NCBI GenBank assembly: GCA_016707785.1 | Contig: JADJGZ010000005.1 | Coordinates: forward strand, 1-64,000 | Length of the DNA: 64,000 nucleotides | Origin: Bacteroidales bacterium | GTDB lineage: Bacteria; Bacteroidota; Bacteroidia; Bacteroidales; UBA4417 | Reading direction: 5' to 3' | In this document: piece after piece, positions 9,094 through 16,871 of the stretch | How the letters are laid out: every line of letters starts with the position of its first letter | How positions within the stretch are numbered: the first letter of the stretch is position 1 | Notes under the pieces: model-generated | Told to the model about the DNA's origin: nothing | The model's input: only the letters and a program-made list of their open reading frames with translations | Database searches by the model: none | Made by a program: the position numbers and the translations under genes

Positions 9094-9155
9094 TGGAGCG
9101 GAAAACGAGACTCGAACTCGCGACCCTCAGCTCTACCAACTGAGCTACTTCATGG
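9094..9155 (-). pseudogene. tRNA-Gly remnant, copy 2 (anticodon arm missing)
   Basis: T-arm, D-arm and CCA are intact. The 15-base segment with the anticodon is absent, and the 5' acceptor strand reads CATGAAG instead of GCGGAAG, which breaks acceptor pairing. Confidence 0.85.
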
Positions 9156-9193
9156 ACCATTATAAAATAAAAAAGGCAAGGAAAACCTTGCCC

Positions 9194-9276
9194 TGGAGCG
9201 GAAAACGAGACTCGAACTCGCGACCCTCAGCTTGCGATCCCGCAGCTGCGGGGCTACCAACTGAGCTACTTCATGG
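9194..9276 (-). pseudogene. tRNA-Gly remnant, copy 3 (palindrome replaces anticodon arm)
   Basis: The T- and D-arms match the intact gene, but the anticodon region contains the perfect 14-base palindrome CCCGCAGCTGCGGG (9239-9252). A similar hairpin occurs in the partial copy at 9704-9755. The 5' acceptor strand is the degenerate CATGAAG form. Confidence 0.85.
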
Positions 9277-9314
9277 ACCATTATAAAATAAAAAAGGCAA
9301 GGAAAACCTTGCCA

Positions 9315-9380
9315 TGGAGCGGAAAACGAGACTCGAACTCGCGACCCTCAGCTAGCTCTACCAACTGAGCTACTTCATGG
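9315..9380 (-). pseudogene. tRNA-Gly remnant, copy 4 (anticodon arm missing, 4 extra bases)
   Basis: Like copy 2 but with CAGCTAGCTCTACC at the deletion junction, a 4-base duplication of AGCT. The acceptor is again mismatched. Confidence 0.8.
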
Positions 9381-9417
9381 ACCATTTTAAAATAAAAAAG
9401 GCAAGCAAAACCTTGCC

Positions 9418-9474
9418 TGGAGCGGAAAACGAGACTGAACCGCGACCCAGCTCTGCCAACTGAGCTACTTCAGG
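9418..9474 (-). pseudogene. tRNA-Gly remnant, copy 5 (shortest, several small deletions)
   Basis: The T-arm has lost bases (GAGACTGAACCGCGACCCAG on the plus strand compared with the longer form in its neighbours). The anticodon arm is missing and the linker is shortened. This is the most decayed unit, or a stretch of poor consensus. Confidence 0.75.
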
Positions 9475-9508
9475 ACCATTATAATAAAAAGGCAAGGAAA
9501 CCCTTGCC

Positions 9509-9573
9509 TGGAGCGGAAAACGAGACTCGAACTCGCGACCCTCCTCAGCTCTACCAACTGAGCTACTTCATGG
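9509..9573 (-). pseudogene. tRNA-Gly remnant, copy 6 (anticodon arm missing)
   Basis: The T-arm and D-arm are intact and the anticodon arm is missing. A CTC duplication sits at the junction (CCCTCCTCAGCTCTACC). The acceptor 5' strand is degenerate. Confidence 0.8.
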
Positions 9574-9584
9574 ACCATTTTAAA

Positions 9585-9610
9585 ATAAAAAAGGCAAGGA
9601 AAACCTTGCC
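9585..9610 (-). terminator. Intrinsic terminator of the intact tRNA-Gly
   Basis: On the minus strand GGCAAGG-TTTT-CCTTGCC is followed by TTTTTTATTTTA, directly after the CCA end. The same element is repeated between all the decayed copies of the array. Confidence 0.85.
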
Positions 9611-9611
9611 A

Positions 9612-9687
9612 TGGAGCGGAAAACGAGACTCGAACTCGCGACCCTCAGCTTGGGAAGCTGATGCTCTACCAACTGAGCTACTTCCGC
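9612..9687 (-). tRNA. tRNA-Gly (anticodon CCC)
   Basis: Read on the minus strand this is a complete 76-base tRNA with an encoded CCA end: acceptor GCGGAAG pairing with TTTCCGC, D-arm GCTC...GAGC, anticodon stem TCAGC/GCTGA with loop TTCCCAA (anticodon CCC, decoding GGG), and T-arm GCGAG-TTCGAGT-CTCGT. It is the only copy of the surrounding array with all arms intact. A terminator follows immediately. Confidence 0.93.
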
Positions 9688-9703
9688 TTTTATTATTTTT
9701 TTT

Positions 9704-9755
9704 CCCTCAGATTGGGATCCCGCATGTGCGGGGCTACCAACTGAGCTACTTCCGC
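9704..9755 (-). pseudogene. tRNA-Gly 5' half with hairpin insertion, copy 8
   Basis: The promoter-proximal copy has an intact 5' acceptor strand (GCGGAAG) and D-arm up to GGTAG. It then has a hairpin CCCGCA-TG-TGCGGG (9719-9732), then TCCCAATCTGAGGG resembling the anticodon loop and 3' stem, and stops before the T-arm in an A/T-rich run. Confidence 0.8.
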
Positions 9756-9821
9756 TTTTATTACGCTGCAAATTTAGGATTTAACTGATTTCATGCAACA
9801 AGCAGCATTAAAAATCATGAT

Positions 9822-11117
9822 TCATTTTACCAGAACTGTATAGCCAAATGCAGGCAGATCAAAACAGGGGTTTTTCCCTATCAGTATCTCCAAGTCACCA
9901 TTAAATATATCCTTATACCGGTCTGAAGATAAATCTTCTGTAACGGTGAACCGGCTTTGATGATGGCTGAGATTCAGCAATACCAGGACAGAATGATTCT
10001 TACTCGTACGTTCATAAGCCAGTATGGAGGATGGTTCTGATGTGGATAAAGACTTATATCCAAAATCTTCTCCCGCTGACCATAAGGCTTCATTACTCAA
10101 TCGAAGAGAGGTGAGCTTATGTATTAAAGGAAACATTTTGTCTTCCCTCCAGTCGATCTGGTCTTTATCAAAAAAAGAAAGCCTCCTGTAGTTGGCGGAT
10201 TCCTGACCCGAATAAATAAGAGGAATTCCGGGCAGAGTGAAATACAGGATTGTCATAGGTTCCAGGAAATAAGCCAATCGCTCCAATTCAGAACCTTGCC
10301 AGGAATTTTCATCATGATTTGTAATAAAACGCATCAAGGAAGCTGTTCCGGGATACCATTGAAGTTGATCTTCAATGGTAGCAGCAAGATCAGTTACAGG
10401 AATTTTCTGCTGGGCAACTTCATTCATTGCATGGAAAACTTTCCAATCATAGCTGGAGTGAAAAGCATGGTTTAGCAGGTCATAATGATCTGTTTCAGCC
10501 AACATATACAATCCGGGTCGGACAAGTTCCAATTCAGGCCTTGCCTGCTCCCAAAAATCAGTGGGTACCAGGTGAGCCATATCACATCGAAAACCGTCAA
10601 TGGATGTTTCCCTGAGCCAGAACTTCATACTCTCTATCATTGCCACTCTCATAGCACTATTGGAATAATCCAACCCAATGACATCTGCCCAATCAGGAAA
10701 TGGTGGATACACCTCTCCCATTTCATTTTTCCTGTAATATTCTGAATGAGGATCTACCCATATATTATCCCATGCAGTGTGATTTGCAACCCAATCAAGG
10801 ATCACATACATCCCCATATCGTGAATCTCTTTCACCAGTTGCTGAAAATCAGCTAATGTGCCAAAACTGGCATCAATAGCACAATAATCCCTGATTGAAT
10901 AATAGCTTCCGAGACTACCCTTGCGGTTTTTAATACCAACGGGTTGTAAAGGCATGAACCACAGGATTCCGGCACCTAACTCCTTAAGCCTGGGTAAATG
11001 CAGCCTGAATTCCTGAATAGTTCCACCTTCAGTAAACTGCCGAAGGTTAACTTCATAAATAGTCAGATTTTTAGCCCAGGAAGGGAAACTATTCGTCTTT
11101 TGTTTAATCATACTCAT
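9822..11117 (-). CDS. GH13 alpha-amylase-family glycoside hydrolase, cytoplasmic
   Basis: This 431-residue (beta/alpha)8 enzyme carries the GH13 catalytic triad: nucleophile D179 in 'GFRCDMAH', acid/base E208 in 'MLAETD', and D269 in 'FITNHDENSW'. The region I motif 'VILDWVANHT' is at about residues 105-114. It has no signal peptide, so it probably acts inside the cell on alpha-glucans or maltooligosaccharides. It is short for the family, with a small C-terminal beta domain ending 'LPAFGYTVLVK'. The kinase gene lies 74 bases upstream on the same strand and may be co-transcribed. It is separate from the PUL further right. Confidence 0.92.
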   Translation of the reverse strand: MSMIKQKTNSFPSWAKNLTIYEVNLRQFTEGGTIQEFRLHLPRLKELGAGILWFMPLQPVGIKNRKGSLGSYYSIRDYCAIDASFGTLADFQQLVKEIHDMGMYVILDWVANHTAWDNIWVDPHSEYYRKNEMGEVYPPFPDWADVIGLDYSNSAMRVAMIESMKFWLRETSIDGFRCDMAHLVPTDFWEQARPELELVRPGLYMLAETDHYDLLNHAFHSSYDWKVFHAMNEVAQQKIPVTDLAATIEDQLQWYPGTASLMRFITNHDENSWQGSELERLAYFLEPMTILYFTLPGIPLIYSGQESANYRRLSFFDKDQIDWREDKMFPLIHKLTSLRLSNEALWSAGEDFGYKSLSTSEPSSILAYERTSKNHSVLVLLNLSHHQSRFTVTEDLSSDRYKDIFNGDLEILIGKNPCFDLPAFGYTVLVK

Positions 11118-11191
11118 TATTTATCAATTTAACAATTCATGGAAGTTTAAATGACTGATTATTATTCAATGTAAAGGTTTATCAACAAATC

Positions 11192-11830
11192 TTACAAATG
11201 AAATGCTTCCATTGAATTGTCAAAATCTACATAAAAATGAGCCAGGGGTTTTAAGGATTGAACAACCGTATGTTCTCTTTCCAGCACTTTCATCCGGAAT
11301 TCATCCATCTCTTCCTTCCTTTCTGCAATTTGCTCCTTCATCGTTTCCTTATAGGTAAGTTCAACAAATACCTTCATATCTGCCTTATCCAGCATAATCG
11401 AATACAACCCATTGATAATCAATATATCAATACCCTTAAAATCAGTAATTATTTCATCAACCTGCAAAGTAATAATATCTACACTTGGAATAGAGGATCG
11501 CTGATCAGCCCGGAAATCATCAACGTTCTGATTGATCCGTACCCAATCATATTCATCATATCCAATTTTATCGATCCCTTGCTTTTTCCTCCATTCAGTG
11601 CGCTCCTCAGGTGGAATGAGATAGTAATCATCCATGTGAAGAATCTTTGCTTTAAGTCCTTCTTTCTTATACAAACGGGCTAGCATCTGGGCTATTTCAC
11701 ATTTGCCTGAAGCAACCTCTCCAGAAATCGTAACTATATATTTAGTCTTTAATTCGGGAGCTATATGATCCAAAATAGCCTTTGCTGCCTCCTCATGCTT
11801 TCTGTTAATGTTGACTAAATCGTTGAGCAT
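11192..11830 (-). CDS. Small P-loop kinase (uridine kinase-like)
   Basis: A 212-residue cytoplasmic protein with a Walker A motif 'SGEVASGKCEIAQ' (about residues 35-47) followed by 'KAKILHMDDYYLIPPEERTEWRKK', which resembles the lid and substrate region of uridine kinase/phosphoribulokinase-type enzymes. 'IDILIINGLYSIML' matches the later strand of that fold. The Walker A carries C where S/T is usual (GKC), a notable deviation. The substrate is uncertain. It lies just upstream of the GH13 gene on the same strand, so a sugar or nucleoside substrate is possible. Confidence 0.7.
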   Translation of the reverse strand: MLNDLVNINRKHEEAAKAILDHIAPELKTKYIVTISGEVASGKCEIAQMLARLYKKEGLKAKILHMDDYYLIPPEERTEWRKKQGIDKIGYDEYDWVRINQNVDDFRADQRSSIPSVDIITLQVDEIITDFKGIDILIINGLYSIMLDKADMKVFVELTYKETMKEQIAERKEEMDEFRMKVLEREHTVVQSLKPLAHFYVDFDNSMEAFHL

Positions 11831-11997
11831 CCTTGTTTTCTTTTAGTGTATTTATGGGTTAACAATTCCCGAATAATTAATTCTCTGGCTTATCAGGCCA
11901 AAAGGAGATACAAAAGTAAATACAAATAGAATTGAAATGAAGATCTCAACAATTCTTAACAGTCATAAACAAATATGGAAATCCATAATAATCGATA

Positions 11998-13545
11998 CTA
12001 TTCAATTTTTTCAATTTTACCTCTCATGAGGTTAATGGCCTTCTCAAGTTTTTCTTCAGGAGCAATAAAGTTAAAATCGCCCCAGAATAACGCATCATAA
12101 TTCAAAGGGATATCTGAAAAGATCACTCCTGGATTGATTTGTTCCTGTTTGACAAATCGATGGACATTTACTGTATCTATTTGACAATTAACAACTTCCA
12201 TAAATGTTGAAAAATGATCAAATTGTAATTTGTTTTTTAATCGGGTCTTAATGCTTAAATCGCACCGGGCATGGTTTAAAAAGTAGTTATTTCCATAGGG
12301 TACATAACTTACAGAATAGGATATTTTTTCAAATTTCACTAAAAGTTTCCTGCTCTTTCTTTTAATTAACTCTGATGCGGCCTTGTCAAGGTACCTTGAA
12401 TCCACTTCGAAATCTGCGCCTAGAATAGCATATGATTTCACATCTACATAGATCATCCCTTTGTAATAAGCAGAGGAATTTAGGTAATCCATAGAAAATT
12501 CAATTGCATAGGCATCCTGATGGTTGTAGGAGATCAGATCAGAATAAGAGAATGTATATTGTTCGAAGGTTTCCGGATCCAGGAAGTCGGGCAGGCATTT
12601 TACAATATCCAACTGCAAACCGGCCAGTATCCCAGCCTTCAGCTTGAGAGAAATCGTATCCTTCTGATCAGTTTGTGAAAGCTTCCTCGATTTCAAAAGT
12701 TTCACCTGGTCAGCAGTCTCATTGAGTTCATAGGAGGATTTAAACACCTTGAATACGGCTTCAGAATATGTGAGCATCTTATCGTTTTTTTGCACACCTT
12801 CCCGGTAAAAAGTGGTCAGATAAACGGGCTCACGGTTATTGTTTTCTTTCCTTTTCTCAATAGCCTTCGATAGAATTGTTACCGGATCAATATATCTTAT
12901 GATCACTTCCTGGATGGAAATTACCCTGCGGTCCAACAAAAATTTTAATCTCTGATCACCGAATAGATCCAGGGGAATTACCTGGTTCAAGAAACCGAGG
13001 TGTGAGATAACCAATGAGCCGCCTTCATATTGGGCTGGAACTTTCATTTGGAAAAATCCATCCTGATTGGTAATGGTTCCGATGTTGTGATCTTTAATAC
13101 CGATTGATGCATATGGAATGGGCTCAAGATTGGATTTATCCCTTACTTCTCCCCTTATTGTTATGAGAGCAACTGAATCGTTCCTGACAGGTGTAACAGG
13201 CGATTCCGGATTACTGACAGGAATTACCGCACGATAAATCAGTATATGCTTCCCAACTTCCCTATATGCAACATCCTGTCCTTCAAACAGTCCATCCAAA
13301 ATTTCTTTAATGGTGTTCTGATTGGCAGCAATTCTGACTTTCCTGCTATTATCAACAATATCACTGCTATAAATAAAAAAACAATCCGCTTTCTCAGATA
13401 CCTGGGCCAATGCCTGGTACAAAGTGAGATTCTGTCGGGGGATAGAGATCTTCTTTGTCAGAATCACTTCCTGACCTGATACACTACAGGGAATAGCAAG
13501 GAGAATCCAGGTTACAAAAAACAAGAACCTGGATAGATGTTTCAT
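11998..13545 (-). CDS. STN-domain and carboxypeptidase-like-domain outer-envelope protein
   Basis: About 515 residues from the ATG at 13545; the longer frame uses a TTG at 13572 and is less likely. Signal peptide 1-24; STN (secretin/TonB N-terminal) domain about 33-110 ('ISIPRQNLTLYQALAQVSEKA'); CarboxypepD_reg-like beta sandwich about 125-215 ('GEVRDKSNLEPIPYASIGI'); then about 300 residues shared with the 15321-16601 protein and ending 'FNFIAPEEKLEKAINLM'. STN domains normally sit on TonB-dependent transducers and contact FecR. Here no beta-barrel follows. The gene starts 32 bases after fecR, so it is the probable signal partner of FecR. Confidence 0.85.
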   Translation of the reverse strand: MKHLSRFLFFVTWILLAIPCSVSGQEVILTKKISIPRQNLTLYQALAQVSEKADCFFIYSSDIVDNSRKVRIAANQNTIKEILDGLFEGQDVAYREVGKHILIYRAVIPVSNPESPVTPVRNDSVALITIRGEVRDKSNLEPIPYASIGIKDHNIGTITNQDGFFQMKVPAQYEGGSLVISHLGFLNQVIPLDLFGDQRLKFLLDRRVISIQEVIIRYIDPVTILSKAIEKRKENNNREPVYLTTFYREGVQKNDKMLTYSEAVFKVFKSSYELNETADQVKLLKSRKLSQTDQKDTISLKLKAGILAGLQLDIVKCLPDFLDPETFEQYTFSYSDLISYNHQDAYAIEFSMDYLNSSAYYKGMIYVDVKSYAILGADFEVDSRYLDKAASELIKRKSRKLLVKFEKISYSVSYVPYGNNYFLNHARCDLSIKTRLKNKLQFDHFSTFMEVVNCQIDTVNVHRFVKQEQINPGVIFSDIPLNYDALFWGDFNFIAPEEKLEKAINLMRGKIEKIE

Positions 13546-13577
13546 AGAAAAAATATAGGTCTTACAATTCAAACATT

Positions 13578-14600
13578 CTATTTCCTTTCTGAAAACATGA
13601 TTGATTCACCATTAAGCCGGCTGTCAAGGTTCAGGGAAAGGCAGATGAGTTCTGTCATCATCTCAACAGACTCATGATTGTCAAAGGTAACAGTTAGTCT
13701 TTTATTCCCAACATTGGGAGTAGCAGTGACGAGTTTAGCATTGAAATTTCTGTTAAGCACATTAAGGATATTGGTTAAGGACTCATCTTTAAAATGCATC
13801 CTTTGTTTGTACCAACCCTGAACTCCCGGAGAAATTGCAGTAGATTTCACTAATTCTGACCCTGAAGTCATAACCTTCTCTCCTGCAATAGCTAATTCTG
13901 ACTTATCCGGTTGCTTCTTAAGACTCACTTTTACCTTGCCTCTGTCAACCACTACTTCCATCCCGGAACCCGGAGTTGTTTTTACAGTAAATGCTGTACC
14001 GATTACTTCAATCATGGATTCCCCTGCATCAATAATAAAAGGTTTATCAGGATCAGCCTGAATATCAAAAAAAGCTTCACCTTCTAGTTTAACCAGTCTG
14101 CTTTCATCTGAAAATTCGGCTGGAAACATAAAATTCGAATTCTTTGAAATATAAATTATTGAACCATCCCCTAAAGTCTTAACAAGTGTACTGGACTCGT
14201 CTCCTGTCTGCACCTGCTGCATCTCCTCCTTATTTATTTTTACTGAATTCTCCTTCATGAAGTAAATTCCAAGACTGATCAATAACAGCAGTCCGGCAGC
14301 CAAACCGACAAAAATCAGCGAATTGCTTCTTCTAAGAACTTTCTTAGTTACCGGAACCATGTTTTCTTCCTGGAATCTTGAATAAACATTTTTCCAGGCT
14401 TTATGCGAATCGGGATGCATATGAACTTCACCATGATCCAGGTTCTTCCATGACTTCTCCAGCATTCTGACTAATTTGCTATTGGATTCATCGGCTTCAA
14501 TATAGCTCTCAAATTCCTGTCTCTCAGGAGATGGCATTTCTCCTCCCAGGTATTTGGCCAGCATTTCAGCGTGTAACGGGTTATTTATGTCAAGTTTCAT
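13578..14600 (-). CDS. FecR-family anti-sigma factor
   Basis: This 340-residue inner-membrane protein has a cytoplasmic N-terminal part (about 1-90), a single membrane segment near residues 93-115 ('SLIFVGLAAGLLLLISLG'), a periplasmic FecR domain (about 140-235, 'LEGEAFFDIQADPDKPF', 'GTAFTVKT') and a C-terminal DUF4974 segment ('FKDESLTNILNVLNRNF') that resembles STN and probably contacts the outer-membrane partner. It starts 5 bases after the sigma factor stop, so translation is likely coupled. It should hold the ECF sigma factor until a periplasmic signal arrives. Confidence 0.94.
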   Translation of the reverse strand: MKLDINNPLHAEMLAKYLGGEMPSPERQEFESYIEADESNSKLVRMLEKSWKNLDHGEVHMHPDSHKAWKNVYSRFQEENMVPVTKKVLRRSNSLIFVGLAAGLLLLISLGIYFMKENSVKINKEEMQQVQTGDESSTLVKTLGDGSIIYISKNSNFMFPAEFSDESRLVKLEGEAFFDIQADPDKPFIIDAGESMIEVIGTAFTVKTTPGSGMEVVVDRGKVKVSLKKQPDKSELAIAGEKVMTSGSELVKSTAISPGVQGWYKQRMHFKDESLTNILNVLNRNFNAKLVTATPNVGNKRLTVTFDNHESVEMMTELICLSLNLDSRLNGESIMFSERK

Positions 14601-14605
14601 AGTTT

Positions 14606-15169
14606 CTAGACCTTAGAAGTAATATTTCGGTATTCCTGCAATGTTTCCCGGAAAAACTGCAAGGCTTTTCCCATATCTGCTTCAACTGTTTTTACAGAAA
14701 TAGATAGTAAAACAGCTATCTCTCTGTATTTTTTACCTTCGAAGCGGTTCATTTTAAAAATCCTTGAACAACGGTCAGGTAAACGCTCCAATGTAAGATT
14801 CACAATTTTATTAAGTTCAATTAACCCGATTTCCTGTAGTTGGCCACCATCCTCCATCTCAGTTTCTGAATTGCGGGCTTGCTCGGCATATTGTTTTCTT
14901 ACATTCAGGTGTTCAATGTAATGGAGAGAATTCTTCCTGATGGCTTCGTAGAAATATGCATTTATTGACGTTGTCACATGAAGGTTCTGCCTGTTTTTCC
15001 AGCATTGATAAAAGAATTCCTGCACAATATCTTCTGCAAGGTCCATATCATTCAGGATCTTAAAAGCATGTAAACATAAAGGTTGATAATATTTATGAAA
15101 CAGCTTTTCAAATTCCTTGATATCACCTCCTTGAATTCTTTTCTGTATATAAATATCAGTAAGATTCAT
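14606..15169 (-). CDS. FecI-type ECF RNA polymerase sigma factor
   Basis: A 187-residue sigma-70 family protein. Region 2 covers about residues 15-75 ('FHKYYQPLCLHAFKIL', 'DLAEDIVQEFFYQCWKNR'). Region 4 covers about 125-178, with the helix-turn-helix 'GKKYREIAVLLSISVKTVEADM'. It is the first gene of a tight minus-strand group with fecR and the STN protein. Likely targets are its own operon and possibly the homologous upstream gene at 15321-16601. Confidence 0.95.
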   Translation of the reverse strand: MNLTDIYIQKRIQGGDIKEFEKLFHKYYQPLCLHAFKILNDMDLAEDIVQEFFYQCWKNRQNLHVTTSINAYFYEAIRKNSLHYIEHLNVRKQYAEQARNSETEMEDGGQLQEIGLIELNKIVNLTLERLPDRCSRIFKMNRFEGKKYREIAVLLSISVKTVEADMGKALQFFRETLQEYRNITSKV

Positions 15170-15320
15170 GGGCAGGACTGCAAGATGAATGTTAACTTTA
15201 TGTCTTGATTATAACCTGAAGTGCCCGGAAAGATTAATTCCACTAAAACTGACTGTTTTTCAGGTGCTCATTCTGGCCTTCAGTTTAACCGGATGAACCT
15301 TACCGGACACTTCAGGCATT

Positions 15321-16601
15321 TTATTTCTTCATTCCTTTGGTAAACTTCTTGATGGCAGACTGAATCGATTGCTCTGGTTCAATGATATTATAATCTTCCC
15401 AGAAATCTACATCAGAAAAGGAAACGATCTTATCAGCGAGAATCATATTGGATTTAAACAAATCCTGGTTTGCAAATCTAGCTATTTTATCTTCTTTCCT
15501 GTCAGTGATGGCTACTTCAGAAATAATACTGTAACTATTTTTAAACCATTTCTTCTTCCAGTCGCATTTGAATTTCAGATCAATTCTCACATAGTTGAGG
15601 TAATACCGCCCATTCTGTTCCTTATAAGTTACAAGGTAATCAGTGACTGTCGGAACGAAAACCAAACCTGTGGGTTTTTTCTGTACAAACTGCCGGGCGG
15701 CTTTATCTTCATCTTCCAGGTCCAGACTGAATTCGGCCATCGTAATTGCTTTGCTATCTTTTTCAATATATAACTTTCCGGAGTACAGCGGCTCAGGTCT
15801 GACAACTTCAGGTTTAAAACTGATAACATAATTCAATTTATCATCAATCTTGACAAATGAAGTAATTTCAAATGAATAATTATCCAGGTCATCAAGCGCT
15901 ATGCTCAGGTGAGTATTTTTTACAATGTCAAGCAATAAGGCAACATTTGGGCCTCCCTGTAATTGAACCATTAAAGTGTCGGCTTTCTTAACATTGCTTC
16001 CATTTCTCCCTTTAACAATTTTCACCTGGTCACTTTGCATCCCTAGATACGGAGCCTTATAGATTTCCACCAAAGCCTCACTGATCGACAGATAATCCTT
16101 TCTTTGCCGGATGGTTTCCCTGTAAAACCCAGTCATCATATTAGGATTTGAACTATAATTTTCATCTATTTTATTCAGTGCCATCCACACAAGACTTCGG
16201 GGATCATCAGGAATCACAGAAATTTCTTTTAATTGAAAGACATGCTGATCCAGGTAAAATACCTTTTCATTCTTGGATTCCGCTATCCTGAAAATCTTAT
16301 TCATATAACTAAGGTGAGATATCTCAAAAGATACTGCATTCAGCGCATTACTCACCTTGAGAACAAATTCCCCTTCCGAATTGGTAACTGTGCCAATATC
16401 AGTCCCGCTAATGGTAACGCTCGCGAAACTAATGGGTTCATTTGTTTTCGAATCCTTAGCCGTACCAGCGATTGAGAAATAGGTATCCTGTTGTGCAAAA
16501 AGTAATCCCTGGAAGGAGAATACCATAGCTATCAGGATAAAAATTGACTGAATCATCTGTTTTCTTTTCATGACATGTTTAAATTGGGATGTGAATTTCA
16601 T
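15321..16601 (-). CDS. Carboxypeptidase-like regulatory domain protein, paralogue without STN
   Basis: About 427 residues from the ATG at 16601; an ATG at 16571 (MKRKQM...) gives a more ordinary signal peptide and is also plausible. After the signal peptide (ending 'LLFAQQ') comes a CarboxypepD_reg-like domain ('GTAKDSKTNEPISFASVTISG') and then about 300 residues homologous to the FecR-linked STN protein, ending in the matching 'DVDFWEDYNIIEPEQSIQ'. It lies 151 bases upstream of the sigma factor on the same strand. It lacks the STN domain, so it cannot itself be the FecR transducer. Function unknown; an envelope location is expected. Confidence 0.82.
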   Translation of the reverse strand: MKFTSQFKHVMKRKQMIQSIFILIAMVFSFQGLLFAQQDTYFSIAGTAKDSKTNEPISFASVTISGTDIGTVTNSEGEFVLKVSNALNAVSFEISHLSYMNKIFRIAESKNEKVFYLDQHVFQLKEISVIPDDPRSLVWMALNKIDENYSSNPNMMTGFYRETIRQRKDYLSISEALVEIYKAPYLGMQSDQVKIVKGRNGSNVKKADTLMVQLQGGPNVALLLDIVKNTHLSIALDDLDNYSFEITSFVKIDDKLNYVISFKPEVVRPEPLYSGKLYIEKDSKAITMAEFSLDLEDEDKAARQFVQKKPTGLVFVPTVTDYLVTYKEQNGRYYLNYVRIDLKFKCDWKKKWFKNSYSIISEVAITDRKEDKIARFANQDLFKSNMILADKIVSFSDVDFWEDYNIIEPEQSIQSAIKKFTKGMKK

Positions 16602-16871
16602 TTCTTTCAACTATAAGATACGGCAGAATGAAAATACCCTATGATCCTTAGACAAATTTTTACAAAAATTGATAAAACAGAGATATAAATATAATATTAT
16701 CAGTTAATTATAGTAAAATAATAAAGCTCAGAAATCTGAAACTACCTAAATACTGTATGAGGACCTTTTTGCAAACTTGCAATCTGAAGAATAAATACAA
16801 ACATCTGTTATCTCCTATCGTTTCCTGAAAGTATGTACTTTTATTGACACCTAATCCTCCTTACTGTTCGC

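Larger units (their letters stand above)
8996..9755 (-). repeat. Degenerate tandem array of tRNA-Gly(CCC) plus terminator units
   Basis: Eight copies of a tRNA-Gly sequence, all on the minus strand, occur in 760 bases. The units begin at roughly 8998, 9098, 9198, 9319, 9422, 9513 and 9616 (spacing 100, 100, 121, 103, 91, 103), plus a 5'-half copy at 9704-9755. Between successive copies lies the same linker: an A-rich stretch and the inverted repeat GGCAAGG-AAAA-CCTTGCC, which on the minus strand is an intrinsic terminator following each tRNA. Only the copy at 9612-9687 can form a complete cloverleaf. Five copies lack the anticodon arm and one has it replaced by a palindrome. Confidence 0.9.

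Noticed and set aside
8996..9755. CRISPR-like array because of regular spacing of about 100 bases
   Set aside because: The repeated unit is a tRNA gene plus terminator and the spacers are themselves repeated, so there are no unique spacers; no cas gene nearby.
8966..9788. Open reading frames across the tRNA array (for example peptides with SNSRP and ALPTELL)
   Set aside because: They are translations of tRNA-Gly sequence and its terminators, a common false positive.
13546..13572. TTG start for the STN-domain protein
   Set aside because: The ATG at 13545 gives a normal signal peptide directly.
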